Source: CAZBMD01 sp964493325
GTDB lineage: Bacteria > Babelota > Babeliae > Babelales > RVW-14
NCBI GenBank assembly: GCA_964493325.1
Contig: CAZBMD010000001.1
Location: 124,001-188,000 of the forward strand
Length of the DNA stretch: 64,000 nt
Direction of reading: 5' to 3'
Part shown: positions 48,888 through 56,873 of the stretch, piece by piece
How the letters are laid out: the number at the start of each line of letters is the position of its first letter
How positions within the stretch are numbered: position 1 is the stretch's first letter
Notes under the pieces: generated by a model
Seen by the model: only the letters and a program-made list of their open reading frames with translations
The model's database searches: none
What the model was told of the DNA's origin: nothing
Made by a program: the position numbers and the translations under genes

Positions 48888-49409
48888 TTACTGACTATTT
48901 TTTTCAGCAATTCGATTAAGAGTATACAACAAACGTACAATTAGTAAATTTAAGACGCGTGCTAAACTAGAAACAGGGGCTTGCATTGTACCCAAAAGTT
49001 GGGCCAAGAGCACTTCTTTAGTAGGAAGTGAGGCAAGAAACTCTACTTCTTCTTTTCGCAGTTTTTTTGACTCTAAAAAACCTGAAACTACTTTCAAAAA
49101 AGCATGTTTTTTTGAAAAATTTACAAGATGTTTAGCAACAAGCGAAGGATCCTTTTGAGAGAAAACAAGTCCAACCTGATCATGAAAATCAGAAGTAAAA
49201 GGCTCAATTCCTTCAAGGTCTTTCGCTGCTATTTTCATCAAAGTTGCTTTAGTCACTTTAAAATGACCACCATCTTGCCGAAGATCTTGTCGAAGATTTT
49301 TCATTGCAGAGACGGTCATTCCCTTGTAATTTACCAAAAAAGTAGCATGAGATTCTGATAGCATTTTTTTTATGTCAGCAATGATAGCTGCTTTTTCCTG
49401 ACGGTTCAT
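48888..49409 (-). CDS. rplJ: 50S ribosomal protein L10
   Basis: L10 anchors the L7/L12 stalk. The 173-residue sequence shows the N-terminal block IADIKKMLSESHATFLVNYKG (in part), the RQDGGHFKVTKATLMKIA region, LPTKEVLLAQLLGTMQAP and a C-terminal helix that binds L12. GAGGAAT precedes the ATG. Translation of rplJ and rplL is often feedback-controlled by an L10-binding leader; no such structure could be assigned here. Confidence 0.97.
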   Translation of the reverse strand: MNRQEKAAIIADIKKMLSESHATFLVNYKGMTVSAMKNLRQDLRQDGGHFKVTKATLMKIAAKDLEGIEPFTSDFHDQVGLVFSQKDPSLVAKHLVNFSKKHAFLKVVSGFLESKKLRKEEVEFLASLPTKEVLLAQLLGTMQAPVSSLARVLNLLIVRLLYTLNRIAEKNSQ

Positions 49410-49423
49410 CGCATATTCCTCTG

Positions 49424-50116
49424 CTATACAATCTCATCTTGATTAATGGTTACGCCAACTCCCATTGTCGAAGAGATGGATACCTTTCTGATAAATTTAC
49501 CCTTAGCCGTTGCTGGCTTGCTTGATTGAATTGACTTTAGCAATGCACTCAAGTTTTCGAGTAATTTATCTGCACCAAAGGAAACTTTTCCAAAGGGAGC
49601 ATGAACAACGCCGCCTTTATCATTTCTAAAAGAAACGCGGCCTTTTTTCAAGTCAGATACGATACTTGCAACATCAAAGGTTACAGTACCAACTTTTTTG
49701 TTTGGCAATAAACCTCGAGGTCCAAGAATCTTGGCGACCTTTCCAACCAAACCCATTAGGTCAGGAGTGGCAACTGCGGCATCAAAATCAGCCCAGCCGC
49801 CTTCGATTTTCTCGATCAAATCTTCAACTCCTACATAGTCGGCGCCAGCTTTACGTGCTGCATCTTCGTAATCGCCTTTGGCAAAAACTAGCACGCGTAC
49901 TTGCTTACCGATACCATGAGGTAGAAGAACTGATCCTCGAACGGTCTGTTCACCTTTGGATGCATCAATACCAAGGATTACATCAACGTCAACTGTTTCA
50001 TCGAATTTTACGTGAGCATTTTTAACTACAAATTCAAGAGCAGACTTAGTAGAAGTAATGCTTGTAGCTGCTAACTTTTCTTTTACACTTACGTGTTTTT
50101 TCCCTATATGACTCAT
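49424..50116 (-). CDS. rplA: 50S ribosomal protein L1
   Basis: The 230-residue protein has the normal L1 length and motifs: VDVILGIDASKGEQTVRGSVLLPHG (in part), GLVGKVAKILGPRGLLPNKK and GRVSFRNDKGG. L1 forms the mobile stalk that helps release deacylated tRNA. The ATG at 50116 (MSHIGKKHVSV) is preferred over an in-frame TTG five codons upstream. It follows rplK by 21 bases. Confidence 0.98.
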   Translation of the reverse strand: MSHIGKKHVSVKEKLAATSITSTKSALEFVVKNAHVKFDETVDVDVILGIDASKGEQTVRGSVLLPHGIGKQVRVLVFAKGDYEDAARKAGADYVGVEDLIEKIEGGWADFDAAVATPDLMGLVGKVAKILGPRGLLPNKKVGTVTFDVASIVSDLKKGRVSFRNDKGGVVHAPFGKVSFGADKLLENLSALLKSIQSSKPATAKGKFIRKVSISSTMGVGVTINQDEIV

Positions 50117-50137
50117 GTTGTGTCCATTCAAAAAATA

Positions 50138-50563
50138 CTAATCAACAACAGCAAGACCCATACTTCTTGCGCTACCAGCAACAATCTTCTTTGCTGCGTC
50201 CATATCAAGTGCGTTCAGATCTGGCATTTTTATTTTTGCAATTTCTTCAATGTCTTTCCATTGAATAGTTCCAGCCACATCTTTGCCCGGATTCTTCGCT
50301 CCTTTTTGAATATTTGCTTTTTTACGCAAGAGTTCAGAAACAGGAGGAGTTTTTAAGACAAAATCGAACGTTTTATCTGTATAAATAGTAATTAAAACAG
50401 GAACTGTTTCGCCTTTTCGGCTTGCGGATGCTGCGTTGAATTTCTTACAGAAATCCATCAAATTGACTTGATGCTGACCCAAAGTCGAACCTACAGGAGG
50501 AGCTGGTGTTGCTGCGGCTCCTTTTAGCTGCATCTTAACAGTACATTTTATTTTTTTAGACAT
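50138..50563 (-). CDS. rplK: 50S ribosomal protein L11
   Basis: The 141-residue protein has PAPPVGSTLGQHQVNLMDFCKKFN (in part) at the N-terminus and DLNALDMDAAKKIVAGSARSMGL at the C-terminus, which bind the GTPase-associated centre of 23S rRNA. The length is exactly typical. It lies between nusG and rplA in the classical order. Confidence 0.98.
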   Translation of the reverse strand: MSKKIKCTVKMQLKGAAATPAPPVGSTLGQHQVNLMDFCKKFNAASASRKGETVPVLITIYTDKTFDFVLKTPPVSELLRKKANIQKGAKNPGKDVAGTIQWKDIEEIAKIKMPDLNALDMDAAKKIVAGSARSMGLAVVD

Positions 50564-50584
50564 GTTATATCACCTAATAAACGC

Positions 50585-51103
50585 TTACTTTTTGACTTGA
50601 TCAAAACCTAATTCTACTGGAGTTAATCTACCGAAAATACTGACCATAACAGTGAGTCGTTCTCGATCTTCGTCAACTTTATCAACAAGACCAACGAACC
50701 CGGAGAAGGGGCCGTTTGAAATGTGAACCTCATTTCCAACAACAAACGAAGTTTTTTCACTAAGCGCAGAAAGCTTGCCCGACATTTGCGAAAAAATACG
50801 ATCAATTTCTTTTTCCGACAATGGGGCTGGACTTTCTCCACCCAAGAAGCGTGTGACTCGTGGATTGGAAGAGACAAGTCTGAATGTTTCTCCAGTCATT
50901 TCCATGTTAATAAAAAGATAACCTGGAAAAATTTTTTCTTTCTTTTCCTTATTTTCGGAGAAAAAGCTTGCAGCTTCACCGGTAGGAATTAAAATTTCAC
51001 CGAATTGGTCTTCAAGACCTTCTTCGACAAATCTTTTTTCGAGGTCTACTTTTATAATATCCTCAAAGCCGGTGTAAACCTGTACTACATACCAACGTTT
51101 CAT
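50585..51103 (-). CDS. nusG: Transcription elongation/antitermination factor NusG
   Basis: The 172-residue protein has the NGN domain (MKRWYVVQVYTGFED, IFPGYLFINMEMTGE, SNPRVTRFLGG) and the C-terminal KOW domain (FVVGNEVHISNGPFSGFVG). NusG binds RNA polymerase and reduces pausing. The ATG at 51103 matches the family start. The open frame continues 11 codons upstream through a Cys-rich stretch from a TTG, but that extension is probably not translated. Gene order secE-nusG-rplK is standard. Confidence 0.97.
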   Translation of the reverse strand: MKRWYVVQVYTGFEDIIKVDLEKRFVEEGLEDQFGEILIPTGEAASFFSENKEKKEKIFPGYLFINMEMTGETFRLVSSNPRVTRFLGGESPAPLSEKEIDRIFSQMSGKLSALSEKTSFVVGNEVHISNGPFSGFVGLVDKVDEDRERLTVMVSIFGRLTPVELGFDQVKK

Positions 51104-51146
51104 CGTGCAACCACAACTTCCACAATTATTCGACAATTAACCATAT

Positions 51147-51350
51147 CTAGCTGATGAACCTTTGAATGACGTAGCTAAACGAAGCATCCATGCCACCTAA
51201 AATAACCGCAAATACAAAAACAAGAATGCAAACAATAGTGACAGAGCCAATAAGCTCATCTTTGCTAGGCCACGTAGTTTTTTTTATTTCAACCTTAACT
51301 TCATGAAAGAAGTTCTTAAGTGAACTAAAAACGTTATTAACTTTGCTCAT
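51147..51350 (-). CDS. secE: Preprotein translocase subunit SecE
   Basis: At 67 residues this is the short, single-helix form of SecE. It has an amphipathic surface helix (NFFHEVKVEIKKTTWPSKDEL, quoted in outline) with the family signature WPSKDE, then one transmembrane helix (SVTIVCILVFVFAVILGG). It clamps SecY in the export channel. AAGGAAAG precedes the ATG at 51350. It lies between tRNA-Trp and nusG. Confidence 0.95.
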   Translation of the reverse strand: MSKVNNVFSSLKNFFHEVKVEIKKTTWPSKDELIGSVTIVCILVFVFAVILGGMDASFSYVIQRFIS

Positions 51351-51377
51351 GTACGTACTTTCCTTTGTGCTTGGGCC

Positions 51378-51454
51378 TGGCAGGCCAGGAGGGATTCGAA
51401 CCCCCAACCCACGGATTTGGAGTCCGTTGCTCTACCAGTTCGAGCTACTGGCCC
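51378..51454 (-). tRNA. tRNA-Trp (CCA)
   Basis: The 77-base sequence folds into a cloverleaf. The acceptor GGGCCAG pairs with CTGGCCT (first pair G-T), the anticodon stem ACGGA/TCCGT has loop CTCCAAA (anticodon CCA), the T loop is TTCGAAT, and CCA is encoded. It sits just upstream of secE, as in many bacteria. Confidence 0.95.
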
Positions 51455-51463
51455 TTATCGTAA

Positions 51464-51622
51464 TTATTTTGTTTCTTTATGCGTCGCGTGTTTGCGGCAT
51501 TTGGCACAGTACTTATTGATAGCAAGTTTACCGAAAGCTCTTTTTTTCGAAACACGTTTGCTATAATTTCTCATGCCGCATCCTTCACACTCAAGATGCA
51601 TAATTGTGCGATTCTTTGCCAT
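51464..51622 (-). CDS. rpmG: 50S ribosomal protein L33
   Basis: The minus strand encodes a 52-residue protein, MAKNRTIMHLECEGCGMRNY and onward, that matches L33. It has two cysteine pairs (C12-C15 and C39-C42) for a zinc ion and a basic middle (SKRVSKKRAFG). L33 is part of the large subunit near the E site. It lies between tRNA-Thr and tRNA-Trp, a standard place. The gene is short and easily overlooked. Confidence 0.95.
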   Translation of the reverse strand: MAKNRTIMHLECEGCGMRNYSKRVSKKRAFGKLAINKYCAKCRKHATHKETK

Positions 51623-51654
51623 AATTAAACCTTTGTATCGTTAAACAATAAAAC

Positions 51655-51730
51655 TGGAGCCCGCGACCGGACTCGAACCGGTGACCTCTCCCTTACCAAG
51701 GAAGTGCTCTGCCAACTGAGCTACGTGGGC
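51655..51730 (-). tRNA. tRNA-Thr (GGT)
   Basis: The 76-base cloverleaf has anticodon stem CTTCC/GGGAG with loop TTGGTAA (anticodon GGT), T loop TTCGAGT and encoded CCA. The acceptor GCCCACG/CGCGGGC contains one A-C mismatch at the fifth pair. Confidence 0.93.
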
Positions 51731-51808
51731 GCTGTTTTATTTTTCTATCCGCACTTAAATGCTTTCAGTCCCAATCACTCGCGTGTCTAAATACGGCGAT
51801 CTCTTTAC

Positions 51809-51884
51809 TGGAGCTGGCAACTGGATTCGAACCAGCGACCTGCTGATTACAAATCAGCTGCTCTACCAACTGAGCTATGCCAGC
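51809..51884 (-). tRNA. tRNA-Thr (TGT)
   Basis: The 76-base cloverleaf has a perfect acceptor stem (GCTGGCA/TGCCAGC), anticodon stem GCTGA/TCAGC with loop TTTGTAA (anticodon TGT), T loop TTCGAAT and encoded CCA. It is the second threonine tRNA in the cluster. Confidence 0.95.
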
Positions 51885-51892
51885 AGACCATT

Positions 51893-51968
51893 TGGAGCGG
51901 GAAACGGGGCTCGAACCCGCAACCTACAGCTTGGAAGGCTGTCGCTCTACCAATTGAGCTATTCCCGC
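51893..51968 (-). tRNA. tRNA-Gly (TCC)
   Basis: The 76-base cloverleaf has acceptor GCGGGAA/TTCCCGC, anticodon stem ACAGC/GCTGT with loop CTTCCAA (anticodon TCC), T loop TTCGAGC and encoded CCA. It is separated from tRNA-Thr(TGT) by only eight bases. Confidence 0.95.
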
Positions 51969-52088
51969 AGTCAATATCAAGTATTTTATGTACGCAGGAA
52001 ATGACACGTCTTGAGAGTATATAAAACTTTTAGACAAGTGCCAATTTGTGCGCATATTTTTTTATAAATAATGCTTTTTTGCTTTAAA

Positions 52089-52173
52089 TGGTGGGGAGGA
52101 CAGGATTCGAACCTGTGAAGGCTGTGCCAACGGATTTACAGTCCGTCCCCTTTGACCGCTCGGGAACCTCCCC
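52089..52173 (-). tRNA. tRNA-Tyr (GTA)
   Basis: The 85-base sequence is a class II tRNA with a long variable arm. The acceptor is GGGGAGG/CCTCCCC, the anticodon stem ACGGA/TCCGT has loop CTGTAAA (anticodon GTA), and CCA is encoded. It is the first gene of the tRNA/secE/nusG transcript. Confidence 0.95.
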
Positions 52174-52231
52174 ATTTAGCTTAATTTTTAGGTTAAGCTT
52201 TTCAAAAAGAGCAACTCTTAATAATGACACT

Positions 52232-52259
52232 AGAATAGATTTTTTATCAAAGATTTCAA
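52232..52259 (-). promoter_or_regulatory. Candidate promoter of the tRNA-Tyr cluster
   Basis: On the minus strand TTGAAA (52254-52259) and TATTCT (52232-52237) lie 16 bases apart, about 58 bases before tRNA-Tyr. The match is fair but the region is AT-rich, so chance occurrence is possible. Confidence 0.35.
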
Positions 52260-52290
52260 CTTTTTTTAAAAAAAGGCTTAGGTTTTAATT

Positions 52291-52728
52291 TTATAACGAT
52301 AGAATTCGCTGATTAAGATTAGTTTCATCATAGGATAAGTGAAGTATTTGCACCTTTGATTTTAGAGAGTTTTTATTAAGCAAAGGGCTTATTATATCGG
52401 GCCATTCAATGAATATGAATGCATTTGGCTGCGTCAAATATTCGTCGAAACCAGCTGCCAAGAATTCATCAAGCCCAGAAATGCGATAAAGATCAAAATG
52501 ATAAAAATTTGTATGATTGTTGCTCTTGTAGTTGTTAACATAGCTAAATGTTGGACTGGAGACTGTTTCCATAACTCCAGATTGACGTAGTATCTCTTTA
52601 ATAATGGTCGTTTTGCCCACGCCCATTGGTCCGTCAAAAAGAAGAATTGATTTTGATTGAAAGAGTGGCAATATAGTTGATTTGACGATATTTGTGATTG
52701 TTTTTTCAGTGTACAAAAGATCCATCAT
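52291..52728 (-). CDS. tsaE: tRNA threonylcarbamoyladenosine biosynthesis ATPase TsaE
   Basis: The 145-residue protein has the TsaE fold: Walker A GPMGVGKTTIIKEI, the SPTFSYVNNYK switch, HFDLYRI and FIEWPD. TsaE drives the TsaBD complex that adds threonylcarbamoyl to A37 of ANN-decoding tRNAs. AAAGG precedes the ATG closely. It begins 12 bases after the NYN-domain gene. Confidence 0.92.
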   Translation of the reverse strand: MMDLLYTEKTITNIVKSTILPLFQSKSILLFDGPMGVGKTTIIKEILRQSGVMETVSSPTFSYVNNYKSNNHTNFYHFDLYRISGLDEFLAAGFDEYLTQPNAFIFIEWPDIISPLLNKNSLKSKVQILHLSYDETNLNQRILSL

Positions 52729-52740
52729 AGCCTTTGATTA

Positions 52741-53388
52741 TTATTTTAATTTTTTTAGCGTAGCGTAAAGTTTTTTTTCTTTTTTTGATAGGGCCAGGCT
52801 GCAGCCTTTATTTTTTTTTGCAGATGCTAGAGAATTATCTTTTTGTGGAAGAGTTATAGATGCTTCTTCCATCAATAAATCAACATCTAAAGGTTTATTG
52901 AATTTTTCAAGAATATCGCATGTAAGTTCGTCATATTTAATGGCATCGCTTTGTAGAGTCATTGCTTGTTTTTCAGTATCTGCAAGATACTGGGGATCAT
53001 TAAGAATACTATTTTGCATGATACTATAAAATTCGAAAACATCCATGGAAGATGTTCCATGCCGTGTGCATTCTTGAATAAGTTTGCGGTCTTTGGTAAC
53101 AACAAGGATGTTAAGTTCTTTATGTTTTTCGGCATACTCTATGATCCATTCATCGGCAGAGCTTTTTTGGCCAGAAAAAATAATCGATACGCCTTGCTTA
53201 ACTTCGCGGCTGGCATGGCTAAAAGGGCCAGCGTCAAAAACAAGAATGACGTCTTTAAGATCTTTTTTCTTTTTAGCTTTGTAAGAGCTAAGAAGCTTGA
53301 TAAGGTGTTGTTTCTGCGCATCTGGTGTGCGTTTATGTTGAGGCATTATTTGCCGCAAAAGATTATAGCCATCAATAAGCACAACCAT
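52741..53388 (-). CDS. NYN-domain endoribonuclease, YacP/Rae1-like
   Basis: The 215-residue protein begins VVLIDGYNLLRQ, the first acidic motif of NYN/PIN nucleases, followed by VILVFDAGPFSH and SADEWIIEYAEKHKEL and LVVTKDRKLIQECTRHG, the other acidic motifs of the YacP/Rae1 group. Rae1 cuts mRNA inside the ribosomal A site in Bacillus; the same activity here is inferred. The last 80 residues form a Lys-rich extension beyond the domain. It is followed by tsaE. Confidence 0.85.
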   Translation of the reverse strand: MVVLIDGYNLLRQIMPQHKRTPDAQKQHLIKLLSSYKAKKKKDLKDVILVFDAGPFSHASREVKQGVSIIFSGQKSSADEWIIEYAEKHKELNILVVTKDRKLIQECTRHGTSSMDVFEFYSIMQNSILNDPQYLADTEKQAMTLQSDAIKYDELTCDILEKFNKPLDVDLLMEEASITLPQKDNSLASAKKNKGCSLALSKKEKKLYATLKKLK

Positions 53389-53537
53389 ATATTTTTTTAG
53401 ACTCCAAGAAATGAGAACCTGTTTTATCTGATTTATAAGACAGTTTAATGTATAAGCTCATTGTAAAAAAACAAATTATACATTAAGGTAAGGTTATAGC
53501 GATAAGAATGCTTTTTGTGCCTTCATGGAGGGAAGTT

Positions 53538-54449
53538 GTGTCTCACCTTGTTCAGTTGAAACAACAAATCAAATCAATTCAAACGACAAAAAAAATTACT
53601 CATGCAATCCGTCTTGTTTCTATGTCGCTTTATTCTAAGCTTGAAAAACAAAACACGCCGCTTAAATATTATCAGCGTAAAGTTCAAAAAAATTTTATGC
53701 AATTGATAGAAGCTCTTCCTTCATGGAAGGACTCAGTTTTGTTTCCTCAAGACATTCAAGATTTATCTCCACTTATTGTTATCATTGCCACATCAAAAGG
53801 CTTGTGCGGGAGCTTGAATTCCAATATGTTTCGCTACATTAAACAATCTTTATTTTTGGAGCCTAATCAGCGCCCACAGATTATAGCTATTGGCCAAAAA
53901 GCAATTAAATATGCAAAAGAGCAAACTTTTGGAGAGTTGGTTTGTACCTATGGAGAGCTTTCATCTAGTCATTTTATTGCGATAGCAGATGATTTAATGG
54001 AAAAAATTTTTTGTGCGACATCGCCATACTCATCAGTGACTTTTTTTAGCAATGAATTTTGTTCTTTTTTCCTCCAAAAACCTAAAAAAAATTCACTGAT
54101 TCCTGTAATGGTTGAGAAGCCTTTGTCTGCACAAGCTGTACACTCTGATAACTTGTCTCATGCAGAGCAAGATAATGATTTATTGTTCAGCGAAGGGGAT
54201 TTTATATGGGAACAGCCAGGAGACCAAATTGCTCATTATTTTGCAAAAATGTACATTCGTAGCAGCATCATGAATATTCTTTTGCAGGCGCTTATATCAG
54301 AGCATGCAGCTCGCTTTATAGCTATGGATAATTCTTTTGCAAATGCAGAAAAAATTCTTGATAAGCTTGTTCTGCAATTTAATAAAATGCGTCAAACATT
54401 GATTACAAGAGAGGTTGCAGAATTAACTGCAAACCTACCAAATCGATAG
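53538..54449 (+). CDS. atpG: ATP synthase F1 gamma subunit
   Basis: The 303-residue protein has both ends of the gamma coiled coil: LVQLKQQIKSIQTTKKITHAI (in part) at the N-terminus and ARFIAMDNSFANAEKILDKL, QTLITREVAEL at the C-terminus, plus the ATSKGLCGSLN strand in the middle. Gamma is the rotating shaft that couples proton flow to ATP synthesis. I chose the GTG at 53538 because GGAGGG lies just upstream and the protein then starts in the normal place; the ATG at 53508 is weaker. No other ATP synthase gene is adjacent, which is unusual, since atpG normally lies between atpA and atpD. Confidence 0.92.
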   Translation: MSHLVQLKQQIKSIQTTKKITHAIRLVSMSLYSKLEKQNTPLKYYQRKVQKNFMQLIEALPSWKDSVLFPQDIQDLSPLIVIIATSKGLCGSLNSNMFRYIKQSLFLEPNQRPQIIAIGQKAIKYAKEQTFGELVCTYGELSSSHFIAIADDLMEKIFCATSPYSSVTFFSNEFCSFFLQKPKKNSLIPVMVEKPLSAQAVHSDNLSHAEQDNDLLFSEGDFIWEQPGDQIAHYFAKMYIRSSIMNILLQALISEHAARFIAMDNSFANAEKILDKLVLQFNKMRQTLITREVAELTANLPNR

Positions 54450-54458
54450 CATAACTAG

Positions 54459-55754
54459 CTATTCTATCACCTGTATGGTTGCCCCAAGTTGCTGCAATTT
54501 GTTTTCAAAACGGTCATAGCCTCGCTTCCAGTGATGAAGTCCGGTGATCTTTGTTTGTCCGTATGCACGAAGACCAGCAAGAACAAGTCCGCATGAGGCC
54601 CGAATATCACTTGCAATCACTTCGCACCCGTAGAGAGCTTCTACCCCTCTAATGGTTGCACGTGCGCCCTGCACCGAAATTTGAGCACCCATTTTGCCTA
54701 ATTCTTGTGCATGGATGAGTCTATTTTCAAATACCGTTTCTTCAACAAGCGAAGTTCCGTCAGCAAGGCAGAGAGCTGTCATCATTGGTGCTTGCAGATC
54801 AGTAGGAAATCCTGGATAAGGACCTGTTTTAAAATTAATGGCTTTTGGCCTTTGTGTTGCGATAAGTTTAATGCCGCTAAATAAATGATTGTCTGTGTCG
54901 AGTGATGTTATGATTTGGTGGCCCATTTCGCGCAATTTCTCGAGAAAAATGTCCATGTGATCTGGGCGTGCTTCAGGAAGGTGTATAGTTCCTCCGGTTA
55001 TGCTAGCAGCAAGGAGCAGGGCCCCTGCTTCAAGGCGGTCTGGGATGATGCTATGATTAATTGGGCGGAGTGTATGACCTCCAATAATTTTAATGGTAGC
55101 GCCATTTTCTGATGAAATATGAGCTCCCATTTTTTTTAAAACATCAATCAAATCGATTACTTCAGGCTCTAGCGCTGCATTAATGATGATTGTTTCGCCA
55201 TGAAAATGGGTAGCAAACATCATGATATTTTCAGTTGCCCCAACACTGGGGTATTCAAAAATAATACGAGCATGCGATGGTTTATTGGAAGAATCTTTCC
55301 TCGAAGCGCTTAATTTGCCATGAGCCGTATCAAAGGTAACTCCCATTTTACTAAACCCTTGGAGGTGGTAGTCAATCGGGCGAGCTCCAATTAAGCAGCC
55401 TCCAGGAAGTGCAACTATTGCCTTGCCAAAGCGTGCAAGCAGCGGTCCCATAACCAAAATTGATGCGCGCATTTTATTCATAATTTCAGGACTGACTTCA
55501 TAGCGATTAATGCGTGATGTATCGACGATGAGTTTTTTATGTGCAACATTAAAATCGATTGATGCACCAAGTTGCTCAAGAAGTCGTATCATTTGCCATA
55601 CGTCTGCAGAGTCTGGGACATTGGTGAGCGTGGATACTCCATCGGTCAAAATAAGCGAAGCAATGATGACAAGGACTGCATTTTTTGCTCCCACAAGAGA
55701 GATTTGTCCTGATAGCTCGGTTGATTGTTCAAGTAGTAGATATCCATTAGTCAT
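54459..55754 (-). CDS. murA: UDP-N-acetylglucosamine 1-carboxyvinyltransferase (MurA)
   Basis: The 431-residue enzyme transfers enolpyruvate to UDP-GlcNAc, the first step of peptidoglycan synthesis. The N-terminal GAKNAVL motif, the catalytic cysteine in PGGCLIGARPIDYHL and PGFPTDLQAP are intact. The cysteine form is the target of fosfomycin in other bacteria. The ATG at 55754 follows GAGAAAATT. It converges on atpG with nine bases between and diverges from kdsB. Confidence 0.97.
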   Translation of the reverse strand: MTNGYLLLEQSTELSGQISLVGAKNAVLVIIASLILTDGVSTLTNVPDSADVWQMIRLLEQLGASIDFNVAHKKLIVDTSRINRYEVSPEIMNKMRASILVMGPLLARFGKAIVALPGGCLIGARPIDYHLQGFSKMGVTFDTAHGKLSASRKDSSNKPSHARIIFEYPSVGATENIMMFATHFHGETIIINAALEPEVIDLIDVLKKMGAHISSENGATIKIIGGHTLRPINHSIIPDRLEAGALLLAASITGGTIHLPEARPDHMDIFLEKLREMGHQIITSLDTDNHLFSGIKLIATQRPKAINFKTGPYPGFPTDLQAPMMTALCLADGTSLVEETVFENRLIHAQELGKMGAQISVQGARATIRGVEALYGCEVIASDIRASCGLVLAGLRAYGQTKITGLHHWKRGYDRFENKLQQLGATIQVIE

Positions 55755-55865
55755 AATTTTCTCAAAATCAAAAGGGTGAAAAGGTATTTCGGTTTTTTTT
55801 GTTTTTGATAATATCAGCAAAATGAATTTATTGAATATAACTCCTATTAATTATTGAAGAATATT

Positions 55866-56654
55866 ATGCAAAAGAAAAAAATTATATGTATCATTCCAGC
55901 TCGACTACAAGCTTCTCGATTTCCAGGGAAAATGCTCACAACGCTTGGTAACAAGCCGCTTCTTGAATGGGTTTGGCAGGCAGCAACAAGAGTGCCTCTT
56001 TTTGATGAGGTTTTGTTTGCCGTTGATAGCCCGCTCATTGGAGACCTGGTAAGCTCTTTTGGTGCTCGTTTTGTTATGACTGCAGAATCGTGTGCAAATG
56101 GAACCGAGCGTCTTATCGAGGTTATGCAGCGCGGCCTTGCTCAAGCAGATATCTGGGTTAATTGGCAGGGCGATGAGCCGTTTATCTCAAAAAACATGAT
56201 CGAAGAACTTTTGCAAAGTTGTCATACGCTTGATGCTGATATTTGGACGTTAAAAAAACAGATAACCAATTCTGCAGAGCTGACCGCGCCAAATATTGCA
56301 AAGATAGTATGTGACAAAGATGGTTATACGTTATTTTGCACACGAAGCATGATTCCATTTTTTCGAGACGAAAGTGATTTGCAGGCAATTGTACAAAAAA
56401 AATTGCACTTCAAACATATTGGTCTGTATGCCTTTACCACAGATGCGTTACGTAAAATTACAGCAGGAGTTGTTTGTCCATTTGAAGATGCTGAAAAACT
56501 TGAGGGCCTTAAGTTTTTGTACAATGGACTTAGGATGAAGGCGTACGAGACTTCATATGAAGTTTTTGGAATAGATACTCCTGAAGATCTAGCTCGTGCC
56601 GAACGAGCTGTGCAATCGCTGAAAAAAACTACAGAGTCAACGGCTTCTTTTTGA
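55866..56654 (+). CDS. kdsB: 3-deoxy-manno-octulosonate cytidylyltransferase (KdsB)
   Basis: The 262-residue enzyme activates KDO as CMP-KDO for the inner core of LPS. The nucleotide-binding start IIPARLQASRFPGKML, NGTERLIEV and VNWQGDEPFI are the family signatures, and the C-terminal GIDTPEDLARAE motif is complete. The ATG at 55866 is preferred over a TTG at 55854. It diverges from murA. A hairpin follows the stop. Confidence 0.96.
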   Translation: MQKKKIICIIPARLQASRFPGKMLTTLGNKPLLEWVWQAATRVPLFDEVLFAVDSPLIGDLVSSFGARFVMTAESCANGTERLIEVMQRGLAQADIWVNWQGDEPFISKNMIEELLQSCHTLDADIWTLKKQITNSAELTAPNIAKIVCDKDGYTLFCTRSMIPFFRDESDLQAIVQKKLHFKHIGLYAFTTDALRKITAGVVCPFEDAEKLEGLKFLYNGLRMKAYETSYEVFGIDTPEDLARAERAVQSLKKTTESTASF

Positions 56655-56672
56655 GTGCTAAAAAATATAGTT

Positions 56673-56708
56673 ATTGCGTGCTATTAATTTCAGTTAATAA
56701 CACGCAAT
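56673..56708 (+). terminator. Probable terminator after kdsB
   Basis: A 15-base inverted repeat with one mismatch (56673-56687 with 56694-56708) and a 6-base loop is followed by a mixed G/T tail. It lies about 20 bases after the kdsB stop. Confidence 0.55.
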
Positions 56709-56873
56709 GGAGTTTTCTTATTTTTATGGACAATTGACTTTGTCGATTCATGGCCATCTTGACATATTTGCCTGTGCTGGGCTAGAATCTCCTCTGGCGT
56801 TAAAGCTTTTTTTATTCAGAGAATATATTTTATTCGGTATTCAGATTATTCTTCTATCTTGAAAAGATGTTCT

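Noticed and set aside
51104..51136. Cys-rich N-terminal extension of NusG (CGSCGC) starting from a TTG
   Set aside because: NusG proteins normally begin with the MKRWYVVQVYTG block. The extension has no ribosome site and is probably untranslated leader sequence between secE and nusG.
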